Part shown: one piece after another, positions 17,304-25,471 of the stretch
Position numbering within the stretch: position 1 is the first letter of the stretch
Layout: every line of letters starts with the position of its first letter
Made by a program: the position numbers and the translations under genes
Notes under the pieces: generated by a model
The model's input: only the letters and a program-made list of their open reading frames with translations
Databases searched by the model: none
Told to the model about the DNA's origin: nothing
NCBI GenBank assembly: GCA_905182295.1
Contig: CAJJAZ010000007.1
Span: 1-64,000 of the forward strand
Origin: an uncultured Flavobacteriaceae bacterium
GTDB lineage: Bacteria > Bacteroidota > Bacteroidia > Flavobacteriales > Flavobacteriaceae
Direction: 5' to 3'
Length of the DNA: 64,000 bases

Positions 17304-18294
17304 ATGCTTCTAAAGCCATTAAAAATACAAAACCAATTCCCATCCAAAAAATAGCCCACCATGTGGCCGCCTCTTGAAAGGAAGGAATGTACCTCTGGTA
17401 ATTTAATATTATTTTATGTTGGTTCGAATCCAATAATGGTTTTCCGAATTCATTTAGTTTGTAAATTGTTTGTTTCCAGGGCCATACTACACCTAAAGAA
17501 CCAGAAATAAAACCAATAATGATAGCCGTAGTAATTGCATTAAAACGTTTTAAAACAAAACTGATCAAATGGGATAAAGTGACCAATCCAGCAGTAGAGC
17601 CCAAGGTGAAAACACCGAGAATTTTAAGTGTTTTGAGTCGCGTTGGATTGTTCCAAAAATTAAAATCACCTTGAATAATTTCAAAAAAAGTATCGTAAAG
17701 TGCATTGACACTGTCTACAAGCAGGAGTACATAATTGCCTAAAAGCATAAGTATAAATGAACCAGATAGACCAGGAAGTGTCATTCCAGAAACACTAATC
17801 ATTCCACATAAAAACACAAACAGCAAGTGGTCATTTTCTTTTGCAGGGCTTAAAAAACTTATACCAATCCCCATAACCAATCCAACGACCCCCCAAATTA
17901 AGGTGCTTTTATTCCATTGTTTAAACTGTTTGGATATGTAATATATTGATCCCAATATCATACCAAAAAACAGGGACCAAACATATCGTTCATGAGTGAG
18001 CAGAAAGTAATCGAGTACTTTAGAAACGCTAAAGTAACTCACTAACATACCCAGAAGGAGTACCCAAAGAAAGGGACCATTTATATAGTAGTAAAATGAC
18101 TTAAACCTTCCGGATATTAGCAGGAATAGCGCTTTTTTATTGACCTTTTGCAAGGCGTAAATAAATTCTTCATAAAAGCCCCCTACAAACGCCACAATCC
18201 CCCCTGAGACCCCCGGAACTTTATTTGCAGCACCCATAGCCAATCCTTTTAAGAAGAGGAATATTTTATCTTGTAGGGTTCTTTGCTGCTCCAT
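17281..18294 (-). CDS. DUF368 membrane protein, copy 1 (PopT-like)
   Basis: 337 residues, about eight to ten membrane segments. The DUF368 signature is near the N-terminus (KGLAMGAANKVPGVSGG) and a second, pseudo-symmetric copy occurs mid-protein (MTLPGLSGSFILMLLGNY). DUF368 proteins including PopT have been shown to recycle undecaprenyl phosphate across the inner membrane for cell-wall synthesis; applying that here is by family. It sits 19 bases after a paralogue on the same strand, and ends inside aroE. A hydrophilic loop of about 50 residues before the last helix (EFGKPLLDSNQHK) is also found, in different sequence, in the paralogue. Confidence 0.88.
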   Translation of the reverse strand: MEQQRTLQDKIFLFLKGLAMGAANKVPGVSGGIVAFVGGFYEEFIYALQKVNKKALFLLISGRFKSFYYYINGPFLWVLLLGMLVSYFSVSKVLDYFLLTHERYVWSLFFGMILGSIYYISKQFKQWNKSTLIWGVVGLVMGIGISFLSPAKENDHLLFVFLCGMISVSGMTLPGLSGSFILMLLGNYVLLLVDSVNALYDTFFEIIQGDFNFWNNPTRLKTLKILGVFTLGSTAGLVTLSHLISFVLKRFNAITTAIIIGFISGSLGVVWPWKQTIYKLNEFGKPLLDSNQHKIILNYQRYIPSFQEAATWWAIFWMGIGFVFLMALEAYAYRKKK

Positions 18295-18313
18295 AATGTT
18301 ATTGATTAAACAC

Positions 18314-19237
18314 TTAGGTGGTTTTTTTATTGGCAGATTTTTCTAAAATGAAAATTAATGAAAAGCCAAATACAGCTAGCAAGGCTGCGGCCATTATTTG
18401 TGCATCTCCAAGAAAATCCCAGGGGAATACATTTTTAGAAGCCAAAACAATTTCTTTATCACTGACTATCTTAGCGGAAACAACTTCCTTCCAGGGCCAT
18501 ATTTTAGATAGAGATCCAATGATAAATCCCATCAAAATGGAGAGCGTTTGATTTTTAAATTTATTAAGGGTCCATTTTAAAACCCTAGAAAAAGCAGCCA
18601 AACCTATAATACAGCCTGCACCTACAGTAGCAATTATCAAAAGGTCTCTTTGGTGCACTGCATTTAATATGGGCTCATATGATCCTAGCAAAACCAAAAT
18701 AAAAGCACCAGATATACCTGGTAAAATCATAGCGCAAATGGCTAAGGCACCCGATAGAAATAAATACAGCGGTTGTTGGCTGTTTTCAACAACGCCCAAT
18801 TCTCCTATACCAATGGCTACAGCTATTCCTATAACTGCCATAATATAGTCAGCAGGTTTTTTATTTTTGATTGATTTTCCTATAAAAACAACACTGGCCA
18901 ATACCAAGCCAAAGAAGAAAGACCAGAGTAGGACGGTTTCATGACTCAAGAGCCAGCTAATGCCTTTTGCTAGAGAGATTACACTGACCCCTATACCTAG
19001 AAAAAGCGCCGTTAAAAAATGCCCATTAATATGTGTCCAAAAGCTTCTTATTCCCTCGTGTTTCCACTTTTTTAAGGCTTTAAGATTGATATTATTAATG
19101 CTTTCTAAAAGCTCTTCATAAATACCAGATATAAAAGCTATGGTACCCCCTGAAACTCCAGGAACCACATCTGCAGCACCCATGGCCATTCCTTTTAAGA
19201 AAAGGATAATATAATTCCTATCAATTTTTTTTTGCAT
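18314..19237 (-). CDS. DUF368 membrane protein, copy 2 (PopT-like)
   Basis: 307 residues. The signature KGMAMGAADVVPGVSGGTIAF lies near the N-terminus and the internal repeat AMILPGISGAFILVLLGSYEPIL in the middle. It is clearly a paralogue of the gene that follows it, with the same topology, but the two differ at many positions, so this is an old duplication and not a recent one. Upstream, the TPR gene is 30 bases away. Expected role: undecaprenyl-phosphate translocation or a related polyprenyl-lipid function in the inner membrane. Confidence 0.88.
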   Translation of the reverse strand: MQKKIDRNYIILFLKGMAMGAADVVPGVSGGTIAFISGIYEELLESINNINLKALKKWKHEGIRSFWTHINGHFLTALFLGIGVSVISLAKGISWLLSHETVLLWSFFFGLVLASVVFIGKSIKNKKPADYIMAVIGIAVAIGIGELGVVENSQQPLYLFLSGALAICAMILPGISGAFILVLLGSYEPILNAVHQRDLLIIATVGAGCIIGLAAFSRVLKWTLNKFKNQTLSILMGFIIGSLSKIWPWKEVVSAKIVSDKEIVLASKNVFPWDFLGDAQIMAAALLAVFGFSLIFILEKSANKKTT

Positions 19238-19267
19238 GTCTAGCGTAAAGTTTAAAAATAGGGTATT

Positions 19268-20668
19268 TTAACTAGAAGCCTTGCTAGAGGTGCTAATAAA
19301 AATTGAGACCCAAGTACTGTTAAAAAAACCTGGATATTGGCTTTTGAAATGCTCCAAAAGACTATAGTCTAGCCTTAAAGCCTCAGAAAGATGGTATTTA
19401 CTTTGCTCAATATCTTGGGTAAGCCCAAAAATAAATGCCAACCTATACCTCAAGGAGGCTACTTCTGGGAAGAACCCAATGGCTTGAAGCAATATTTGAT
19501 TCGCCGCTTCAAATTCTTTGTTTTCCATGACAACCAAAGCCCAAGATTCCCAAGTATTTAGATCGTAATCTCCAAATTCTATCGCCTGTTTGTAGGCAAA
19601 ATCCGCCTCGTCTAATTGCCCTAAGCTGACATTAATTTGAGCGCATTTTTTCCAGTAAGCTTCATTTTCAGTATCAATATGCAAGGCTTTATTAATGTAA
19701 TAAAGCGCCTTGTCGAATTTTTTTTCTCTGATATAGAAGTTAGTTATAGCCAACCAACCTTTATCTAATAGGGGGTCTTCATGTACTGTTTTGTAATAGT
19801 ATTGTTGGGCAAGATCGGAATTTCCAATTTTCTCATGACACCTACCAATTCTCAGGTAAGCGTGTGCGGTTGGGTCTTCCAAGTCTATGGTTGTTTCATA
19901 ATTCTCAATCGCTTCATTATAGCGCTTGAGTTTTTCTAAAACCATGGCTTTTTCAAAATAGGCCCCTATAAACGACTCATCAGATATAATGGCAAAATCA
20001 AAAGCAGTTAAGGCTTCTTTGTAAAGTCCTTTACTTTTGTATTGCTTTCCAAGCTGATGCCACGCCACTTCACAATAGGGCTCATTTTCTAGATAGTCAT
20101 TGAGATAAGAAATAGCACCATCAGGATCTTCAAGGTATTCAAAGCAATAAATAATATTATACAGAGATGCGTAGTCCTGAGGATCTTCTTCTACACATTT
20201 TATGAAATTATGCTTGGCTTTCTCAAAGTCCTCCAGGAATAAATATTCCATTCCCAAAAGCGCGTAAATATCTAAAGTGTCTTCTGTAAGTAACAAAGCT
20301 TTCTCAAGACAACTAATGGCCTTAAGATGTTTGTCTTGTTTGGACCAAATGTTGGCCCTTTGGATATATATCTCCTCATTTTTTTGGTCTAGAGACTCTA
20401 AGTAATCCAACTGTGAAATAGCGAGATCTAACTTGTTCTCAAAAACCAACACTTCAATTTCTAATAGCTTTAAAGGGGTAGTTTCAGGGTGTTGTTCCAA
20501 ACCAATTTTAATGGCTTTTTTCGCTAGTGAAACCTTGCCGTTATTGAGATAGTGGTGTATTATATCTTCGAAATCCTCTGCGTCAAAAAAGTAGACATCG
20601 TCTGTTTTGAGCATGGATTCAAACTTTGCGATTGGCTCGCTACCTTCTTCATTAGGATCTAACGCCAT
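19268..20668 (-). CDS. tetratricopeptide repeat protein
   Basis: 466 residues, no signal peptide, acidic. About eleven TPR-like helical pairs can be followed, for example LDIYALLGMEYLFLEDFEKAKHNF (too long to be chance) and repeats centred on AIENYE, ALTAFDFA and ALYYINKALHID. TPRs bind protein partners; nothing shows which. It is the first gene of the leftward run with two DUF368 genes and aroE, so it may be functionally linked to them. Its own upstream region is a 113-base gap. Confidence 0.85.
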   Translation of the reverse strand: MALDPNEEGSEPIAKFESMLKTDDVYFFDAEDFEDIIHHYLNNGKVSLAKKAIKIGLEQHPETTPLKLLEIEVLVFENKLDLAISQLDYLESLDQKNEEIYIQRANIWSKQDKHLKAISCLEKALLLTEDTLDIYALLGMEYLFLEDFEKAKHNFIKCVEEDPQDYASLYNIIYCFEYLEDPDGAISYLNDYLENEPYCEVAWHQLGKQYKSKGLYKEALTAFDFAIISDESFIGAYFEKAMVLEKLKRYNEAIENYETTIDLEDPTAHAYLRIGRCHEKIGNSDLAQQYYYKTVHEDPLLDKGWLAITNFYIREKKFDKALYYINKALHIDTENEAYWKKCAQINVSLGQLDEADFAYKQAIEFGDYDLNTWESWALVVMENKEFEAANQILLQAIGFFPEVASLRYRLAFIFGLTQDIEQSKYHLSEALRLDYSLLEHFKSQYPGFFNSTWVSIFISTSSKASS

Positions 20669-20781
20669 AGCGTATATCTTGGGGTTTCAATTAAATTAAA
20701 ATTAGGGGTAATCGCTTTAACAAACCCTATGATTCGGGGGTTATTATTAACAAATTAGTTAACACTACAAGGGATTGATTT

Positions 20782-21966
20782 CTATGGTTGCGGTTTTTTA
20801 TCTAAAATCGATAAGATTAAATCACAGCCTTTAGCCAATTCATCCATTGAAATAGTTAGGGGAGGGGATATTCTGACTGCCTTTTTCTCAAAGAGCAACC
20901 AGAAAAGAATTAATCCATTTTTTGCTGCTTCTAGAACCAATTCATTGGCTTTTTCGGGAGATGCTAGAATAAGTGCTAACATGAGGCCTTTTCCCCTAAT
21001 TTCTTTTATTTCAGGATGCTGTAACTTACCCCTCAAAAAACATTCTTTCTCTAAGGTTTTCTCTATAAGCTGTTCTGCTATGATTATTTCTAAGGTGGCC
21101 TTGCAGGCCGACGCTATCACTGGATTTCCTCCAAACGTGGTAATATGTCCTAGGCTAGGCTGGTCTTGAAGTAAGTCCATAAGGGGTTTAGATGCAATAA
21201 AAGCCCCAACAGGGAGACCACCAGCCATTCCCTTACCCACAACTAATATATCTGGCACACATTGGTAATGCTCAAAAGCAAATAGTGCTCCTGTACGCCC
21301 AAAACCTGGCTGAATTTCATCCAATATCAGTAATGCACCCACTGCTTCACAACGTTCTTTCACCGCTTTTAAATAACCCTTATTTGGGCAAATGAAACCT
21401 GCACCCCCTTGAATGGTTTCTAAAAGAACCGCAGCAGTTTTTTCAGTGATCTGTGCAAGCTCAATAAAGGCATTAAAATGTATAAACCTTACCCCGGGCA
21501 CCAAAGGTCTAAAAGCACCCTTTCTGTCTTCATACCCCATCACACTTAAACTCCCCATCGTATTTCCATGGTAAGCGTGGTGTGCCGCAATAATTTCATG
21601 TCTTCCTGTAGCCCTTCTCGATAATTTCATAGCGCCTTCAATGGCTTCTGTTCCAGAATTTACTAGGTAAGTGCAATCCAAACCTTTTGGAAGTAATGAC
21701 CCCAGTGCCTTGGTGTAATCAACAGCTGGTTTTTGTGCGTATTCCCCATAAACCATTACGTGCATATATTTGGCAGTTTGTTCTTGAATGGCTTGGACAA
21801 GCTTTGGATGGGTATGGCCAACGCTACAGGCAGAAACGCCTGCTACAAAATCTAGGTGACCCTTTCCTTCTGAGTCATAAATATAACTACCCTTAGCATG
21901 AGAAACTTCTAAAGCCAATGGGTGGGGGGTCGTTTGTGCCTGATATTTCAAAAAATCTGAGATCAC
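20782..21966 (-). CDS. class III aminotransferase (acetylornithine/4-aminobutyrate-like)
   Basis: 394 residues. PLP fold with GHTHPKL (50-56), NSGTEAIEGAMKLSRR (103-118), HHAYHGNTMGS (129-139), cofactor Asp in LILDEIQPGFGRTG (213-226) and Schiff-base Lys245 in VVGKGMAGG. It is distinct from the ornithine aminotransferase at 5837 and lacks the Cys-rich insertion. The substrate is not readable; acetylornithine, GABA or a similar omega-amine are possible. Its start overlaps the stop of the OstA-like gene by four bases (ATGA), so the two are translationally coupled. Confidence 0.85.
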   Translation of the reverse strand: MISDFLKYQAQTTPHPLALEVSHAKGSYIYDSEGKGHLDFVAGVSACSVGHTHPKLVQAIQEQTAKYMHVMVYGEYAQKPAVDYTKALGSLLPKGLDCTYLVNSGTEAIEGAMKLSRRATGRHEIIAAHHAYHGNTMGSLSVMGYEDRKGAFRPLVPGVRFIHFNAFIELAQITEKTAAVLLETIQGGAGFICPNKGYLKAVKERCEAVGALLILDEIQPGFGRTGALFAFEHYQCVPDILVVGKGMAGGLPVGAFIASKPLMDLLQDQPSLGHITTFGGNPVIASACKATLEIIIAEQLIEKTLEKECFLRGKLQHPEIKEIRGKGLMLALILASPEKANELVLEAAKNGLILFWLLFEKKAVRISPPLTISMDELAKGCDLILSILDKKPQP

Positions 21967-23597
21967 TGCTGAGATATTTGTTTTTCTTGAGTTTTCGCTA
22001 TGGATTTGACTTCGTTTTCTCGGTCAATAGGATTAGTCAGTCCCCTGATTTTAGTTAATTTAATCTTTAGATCTTCCGGTCCAAAAATGTCCTCTTTGGT
22101 CCGAATTCGCTCGTCACCGAACCATAAGAATCCCTCTAGTTTTCTGTCAATAACCGGAAGTTCTGACAGGGGGTATATGGTGCCATCTGGTGCGGTAATA
22201 AAAGTGATTTCACTAATGTCATTGTCAACCATCTCAATAACAATTTCACTACATATGGTCTTGTTAATACCCATTAATTCTTGCTCCTTATCGTATAGAT
22301 AATAAATGAGCTCAGTGTTCTTGATCAAGTTTAAGAAGCGAAGCGCATTATTTTCAAAAACACCGAACATGTCTTTTCCCTTGGCTTGGTTAAAACCTAT
22401 TTTCCTAATGGTGTCTTTAGCTACAATAAAAGCATTATTAAGGACTTCTAATGAGTCTAGTGATTTGGTTTTTGGATCTGACTTTAAATGAATAATATCT
22501 CCAGTCATTTGGTTTTCACCATTCCAAACAATAGGTCTTTGGATGAGTTGTGTTAAACCTGTTTTTTGATCAAAATGGATGGAATCACATTTCCCGCTCA
22601 AGTCTGTTTTATAGAACTTAGCCCCTCTGAATGCCCTTAGAATTCTAGCGTCAGGCTTACCAGTAAGCATGATAGTGTCTCCGTGCATATAAAGGGAGTC
22701 TTTCTCTACTAAGCTAATAGACACTGCTTTTCTTGTAGCGAATACGGAATCCTTTGCCTTAAAAACCTCTGCATAATGTGCCCTAATTACGCCATTGTTT
22801 ATAGTGTCTGTAACGACAATATTATTGGTCGCAGAGGCAAATTCCCTATTCTTATTAAAGTAAACACTGTCCCCTTGAATGATCCTATTGTTGTAGTTAA
22901 TCTTTGTATTTTTAATTCCATAACCACTTTCTGCTATCATGTTATAATAGCCTCTTTCACAATAAAAGGTGTATTCCTTTCCATAAATTGTGGATGGACC
23001 ATACATATAAGCATTCTTTGAGCTGGTGTAATAATCTAGCTGTTGAGAGCGTAATTTATATTCTGGATTAACCACTTCTACACGACTCAAAAATCGGTAT
23101 TTCTTTGGGGTTAAATAATACCTTCCAATATCTGAAGTTAGGGTATTTTGACTGTCTACAATGGTGCCCTTTTTGTTGTAATAAGCCTCCTGTTTCTCTC
23201 TGTTAAAGTAAAGTGTGTCAGAAGGTGTTAAAGTCATGTCAGTATTTCTCAAACTCACAGACTCCCATGCTTTGGCCAATTGAGATACGCCGTTATAGTC
23301 CAATTGTCCTGCATTCATAAAGATAGAATCTCCTTGAATGAGTATGATATTTCCTTTGGCCCTAATCTTGTTCTCTGCAGGATAGAAAATAGCAATATCA
23401 CACCATAGATCTGCCCCTTGGTGTCTAAACTGAACCTGTTTGTCGTCTTTAGTGAAGATGGAAGCACCCGGAAATTGGGCTTCATCTTTGGTGAAGTTTC
23501 CCCCGTAAACAATTTGTATCTGCTTCTCTTGGCCTTGAACCTTAGCAGACAAGAAGCATAAGGAAATAAGAAGTATAAAAACGCAGTATTTCTTCAA
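21963..23597 (-). CDS. OstA/LptA-like protein (LPS transport family)
   Basis: 544 residues with a signal peptide (MKKYCVFILLISLCFLSAKVQG). Repeating short beta units with DS-x-Y/F and D-x-G/A-x-L patterns (GDSIFMNAGQLDYNG, SDTLYFNREKQEAYY, GDSVYFNKNREFASA) match the OstA beta-jellyroll found in LptA/LptD N-terminal domains. The protein has no LptD barrel. It is expected to be periplasmic and to bind or move lipopolysaccharide, by family. The gene precedes the aminotransferase with a four-base overlap. Confidence 0.82.
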   Translation of the reverse strand: MKKYCVFILLISLCFLSAKVQGQEKQIQIVYGGNFTKDEAQFPGASIFTKDDKQVQFRHQGADLWCDIAIFYPAENKIRAKGNIILIQGDSIFMNAGQLDYNGVSQLAKAWESVSLRNTDMTLTPSDTLYFNREKQEAYYNKKGTIVDSQNTLTSDIGRYYLTPKKYRFLSRVEVVNPEYKLRSQQLDYYTSSKNAYMYGPSTIYGKEYTFYCERGYYNMIAESGYGIKNTKINYNNRIIQGDSVYFNKNREFASATNNIVVTDTINNGVIRAHYAEVFKAKDSVFATRKAVSISLVEKDSLYMHGDTIMLTGKPDARILRAFRGAKFYKTDLSGKCDSIHFDQKTGLTQLIQRPIVWNGENQMTGDIIHLKSDPKTKSLDSLEVLNNAFIVAKDTIRKIGFNQAKGKDMFGVFENNALRFLNLIKNTELIYYLYDKEQELMGINKTICSEIVIEMVDNDISEITFITAPDGTIYPLSELPVIDRKLEGFLWFGDERIRTKEDIFGPEDLKIKLTKIRGLTNPIDRENEVKSIAKTQEKQISQQ

Positions 23598-23680
23598 AGT
23601 GTCGGTGTGCTAATGGTTTAATAAGAAAAAGCGACTCTTTATTCCTTATCTTAAAGTGTAAGGGATAAAAAATCATTTTT

Positions 23681-24952
23681 TTATCTATAAATAGTTTGGG
23701 TTCTGTCAGGACCTACGGACACAATTTTGATAGGCACTTCTAGAACTTCTTCTAAATAGATAATGTAATTCATCAGGTTTTCAGGCAATTGTGTCACATC
23801 TAACATTTTAGTCAAATCCTGCTCCCAACCTGGCATTTCAATATAGTTTGGGCGCACATTTTTAGGTTCCACATTGTATGGAAAATGAGAAATAGTGGCT
23901 CCTTTGTATTGGTATGAATTACAGATTTTAACTGTTTTAAATCCTGAAAGCACATCTGCTTTCATCATCATTAATTCAGTAACCCCATTGATTGTAATCG
24001 CGTATTTAAGTGCGACAACATCTATCCAACCGCACCTTCTAGCCCGTCCAGTTGTAGCACCAAATTCATTACCTACACGGCCCATAGTTTCCCCATCATT
24101 GTCAAATAACTCAGTAGGGAAGGGACCACTTCCTACTCTGGTGGTATAGGCTTTAAAAATACCCAATACACGTCCTATTTGGTTGGGTGCTATACCGAGC
24201 CCTGTACAAGCTCCAGCGGCAGTAGTGTTAGAAGAAGTTACAAATGGGTAAGTTCCAAAGTCAATATCTAACAAAGAACCTTGTGCGCCTTCTGCCAATA
24301 TTTTTTTGCCTGCCTTTTGAGCTTCGTATAAGTATTGTTCAGAATCAATAAAAGTCAATGCTTTTAATTTGTCTACCGCCGCAAAGAAAGCGGTTTCTAA
24401 TTCTTCTAAATCATACTGAATGTCAACGTTGTAAAAGCCAACCATAGATTGGTGCTTGTCTGCAAGTGCTCTGTATTTTTTCTTCCAGTCACTCATTTCT
24501 AAATCTCCTACACGCATTCCGTTTCTACCGGTCTTGTCCATATAAGTTGGACCAATACCTTTTAGTGTAGAACCAATTTTAGCCTTCCCTTTTGCCGCCT
24601 CAGATGCTGCGTCTAAAAGCCTGTGCGTAGGAAGAATTAAATGTGCTTTCCTAGAAATAAGCAACTTGCTTTTGAAATCTATTTTAAAAGACGCTAAATT
24701 CTCTAACTCTTTTTGAAAAATGACAGGATCTATAACGACTCCATTTCCAACAATATTTTTCGCCTCTTTGTGGAAGATACCCGATGGGATGGTGTGTAGC
24801 ACATGCTTAATTCCGTCGAACTCAAGGGTATGCCCTGCATTTGGCCCTCCTTGAAATCTTGCTATAATGTCGTAATCTTTAGTGAGTACGTCTACGATTT
24901 TACCTTTTCCTTCATCTCCCCATTGGAGTCCTAGTAGTAAGTCTACTGCCAT
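23681..24952 (-). CDS. purA: adenylosuccinate synthase
   Basis: 423 residues from the ATG at 24952 (MAVDLLLGLQWGDEGKG). A longer in-frame extension reaches into the Fur gene and is rejected because the family begins at the chosen Met. Motifs: WGDEGKGK GTP loop, FQGGPNAGHT, STLKGIGPTYMDK, EGAQGSLLD, GSGPFPTE, GATTGRARRCGW and the C-terminal guanine site SVGPDR. It joins IMP and aspartate with GTP in AMP synthesis. The Fur-family gene is 20 bases upstream. Confidence 0.96.
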   Translation of the reverse strand: MAVDLLLGLQWGDEGKGKIVDVLTKDYDIIARFQGGPNAGHTLEFDGIKHVLHTIPSGIFHKEAKNIVGNGVVIDPVIFQKELENLASFKIDFKSKLLISRKAHLILPTHRLLDAASEAAKGKAKIGSTLKGIGPTYMDKTGRNGMRVGDLEMSDWKKKYRALADKHQSMVGFYNVDIQYDLEELETAFFAAVDKLKALTFIDSEQYLYEAQKAGKKILAEGAQGSLLDIDFGTYPFVTSSNTTAAGACTGLGIAPNQIGRVLGIFKAYTTRVGSGPFPTELFDNDGETMGRVGNEFGATTGRARRCGWIDVVALKYAITINGVTELMMMKADVLSGFKTVKICNSYQYKGATISHFPYNVEPKNVRPNYIEMPGWEQDLTKMLDVTQLPENLMNYIIYLEEVLEVPIKIVSVGPDRTQTIYR

Positions 24953-24972
24953 TTGTTTGCTAGTTGTTATGT

Positions 24973-25431
24973 TTATTCTTTTGAAGTTTCCAATTGTTTT
25001 TTGGTCCCGTAAAAGCATAAAGAATGGTTGTTTATTTTAATATTAAAAACTTCTTCAATTGTTTTTTTTATCGCTTGGATTCTAGGGTCACAAAATTCAA
25101 TAACCTCTCCAGTATCTGTAAGAATTACGTGATCGTGTTGGTGGTCAAAATAAGACTTTTCGTACTGTGCTTGGTTTTTGCCAAATTGGTGTCTTCTCAC
25201 CAATTTACAATCCATTAAAATCTCAATAGTATTATACAGGGTAGCCCTACTGACTCTGTAGTTTTTATTTTTCATTTGAATGTAAAGAGATTCAATGTCA
25301 AAATGGGCCTCACTGTCATAGATTTCCTGAAGTATAGCATATCTTTCAGGGGTTTTTCTATGCCCATTCTCTTCTAAGAAAGCCGTAAATACGTTTTTAA
25401 CTATTTCTTGGTTGTTGTTTGAAGATGCCAT
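24973..25431 (-). CDS. Fur-family transcriptional regulator
   Basis: 152 residues. The N-terminal winged helix includes [14 protein letters not shown] and [13 protein letters not shown]. The metal region has a His cluster ([11 protein letters not shown]), but the usual CxxC of the first structural zinc site is absent: the position reads LTDTGEV. Single Cys residues remain in EFCDPR and SLCFYG. So the protein is a Fur relative (Fur, Zur or PerR type not decidable) without the CxxC structural site. It is upstream of purA by 20 bases. TACCTTTG lies 22 bases before the start. Confidence 0.88.
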   Translation of the reverse strand: MASSNNNQEIVKNVFTAFLEENGHRKTPERYAILQEIYDSEAHFDIESLYIQMKNKNYRVSRATLYNTIEILMDCKLVRRHQFGKNQAQYEKSYFDHQHDHVILTDTGEVIEFCDPRIQAIKKTIEEVFNIKINNHSLCFYGTKKQLETSKE

Positions 25432-25453
25432 GGTTATAATAGGTCTTAAGGAG

Positions 25454-25461
25454 CAAAGGTA
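25454..25461 (-). promoter_or_regulatory. -7 box TACCTTTG for the Fur-purA genes
   Basis: The minus strand reads TACCTTTG, matching TAnnTTTG, 22 bases before the Fur ATG. It sits in the 40-base gap downstream of the RelA/SpoT gene. Confidence 0.5.
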
Positions 25462-25471
25462 ACGCTAAATT

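Noticed and set aside
21687-22302. Plus-strand ORFs opposite the aminotransferase and OstA-like genes
   Set aside because: All are shadows of strong minus-strand genes and lack start context or family motifs.
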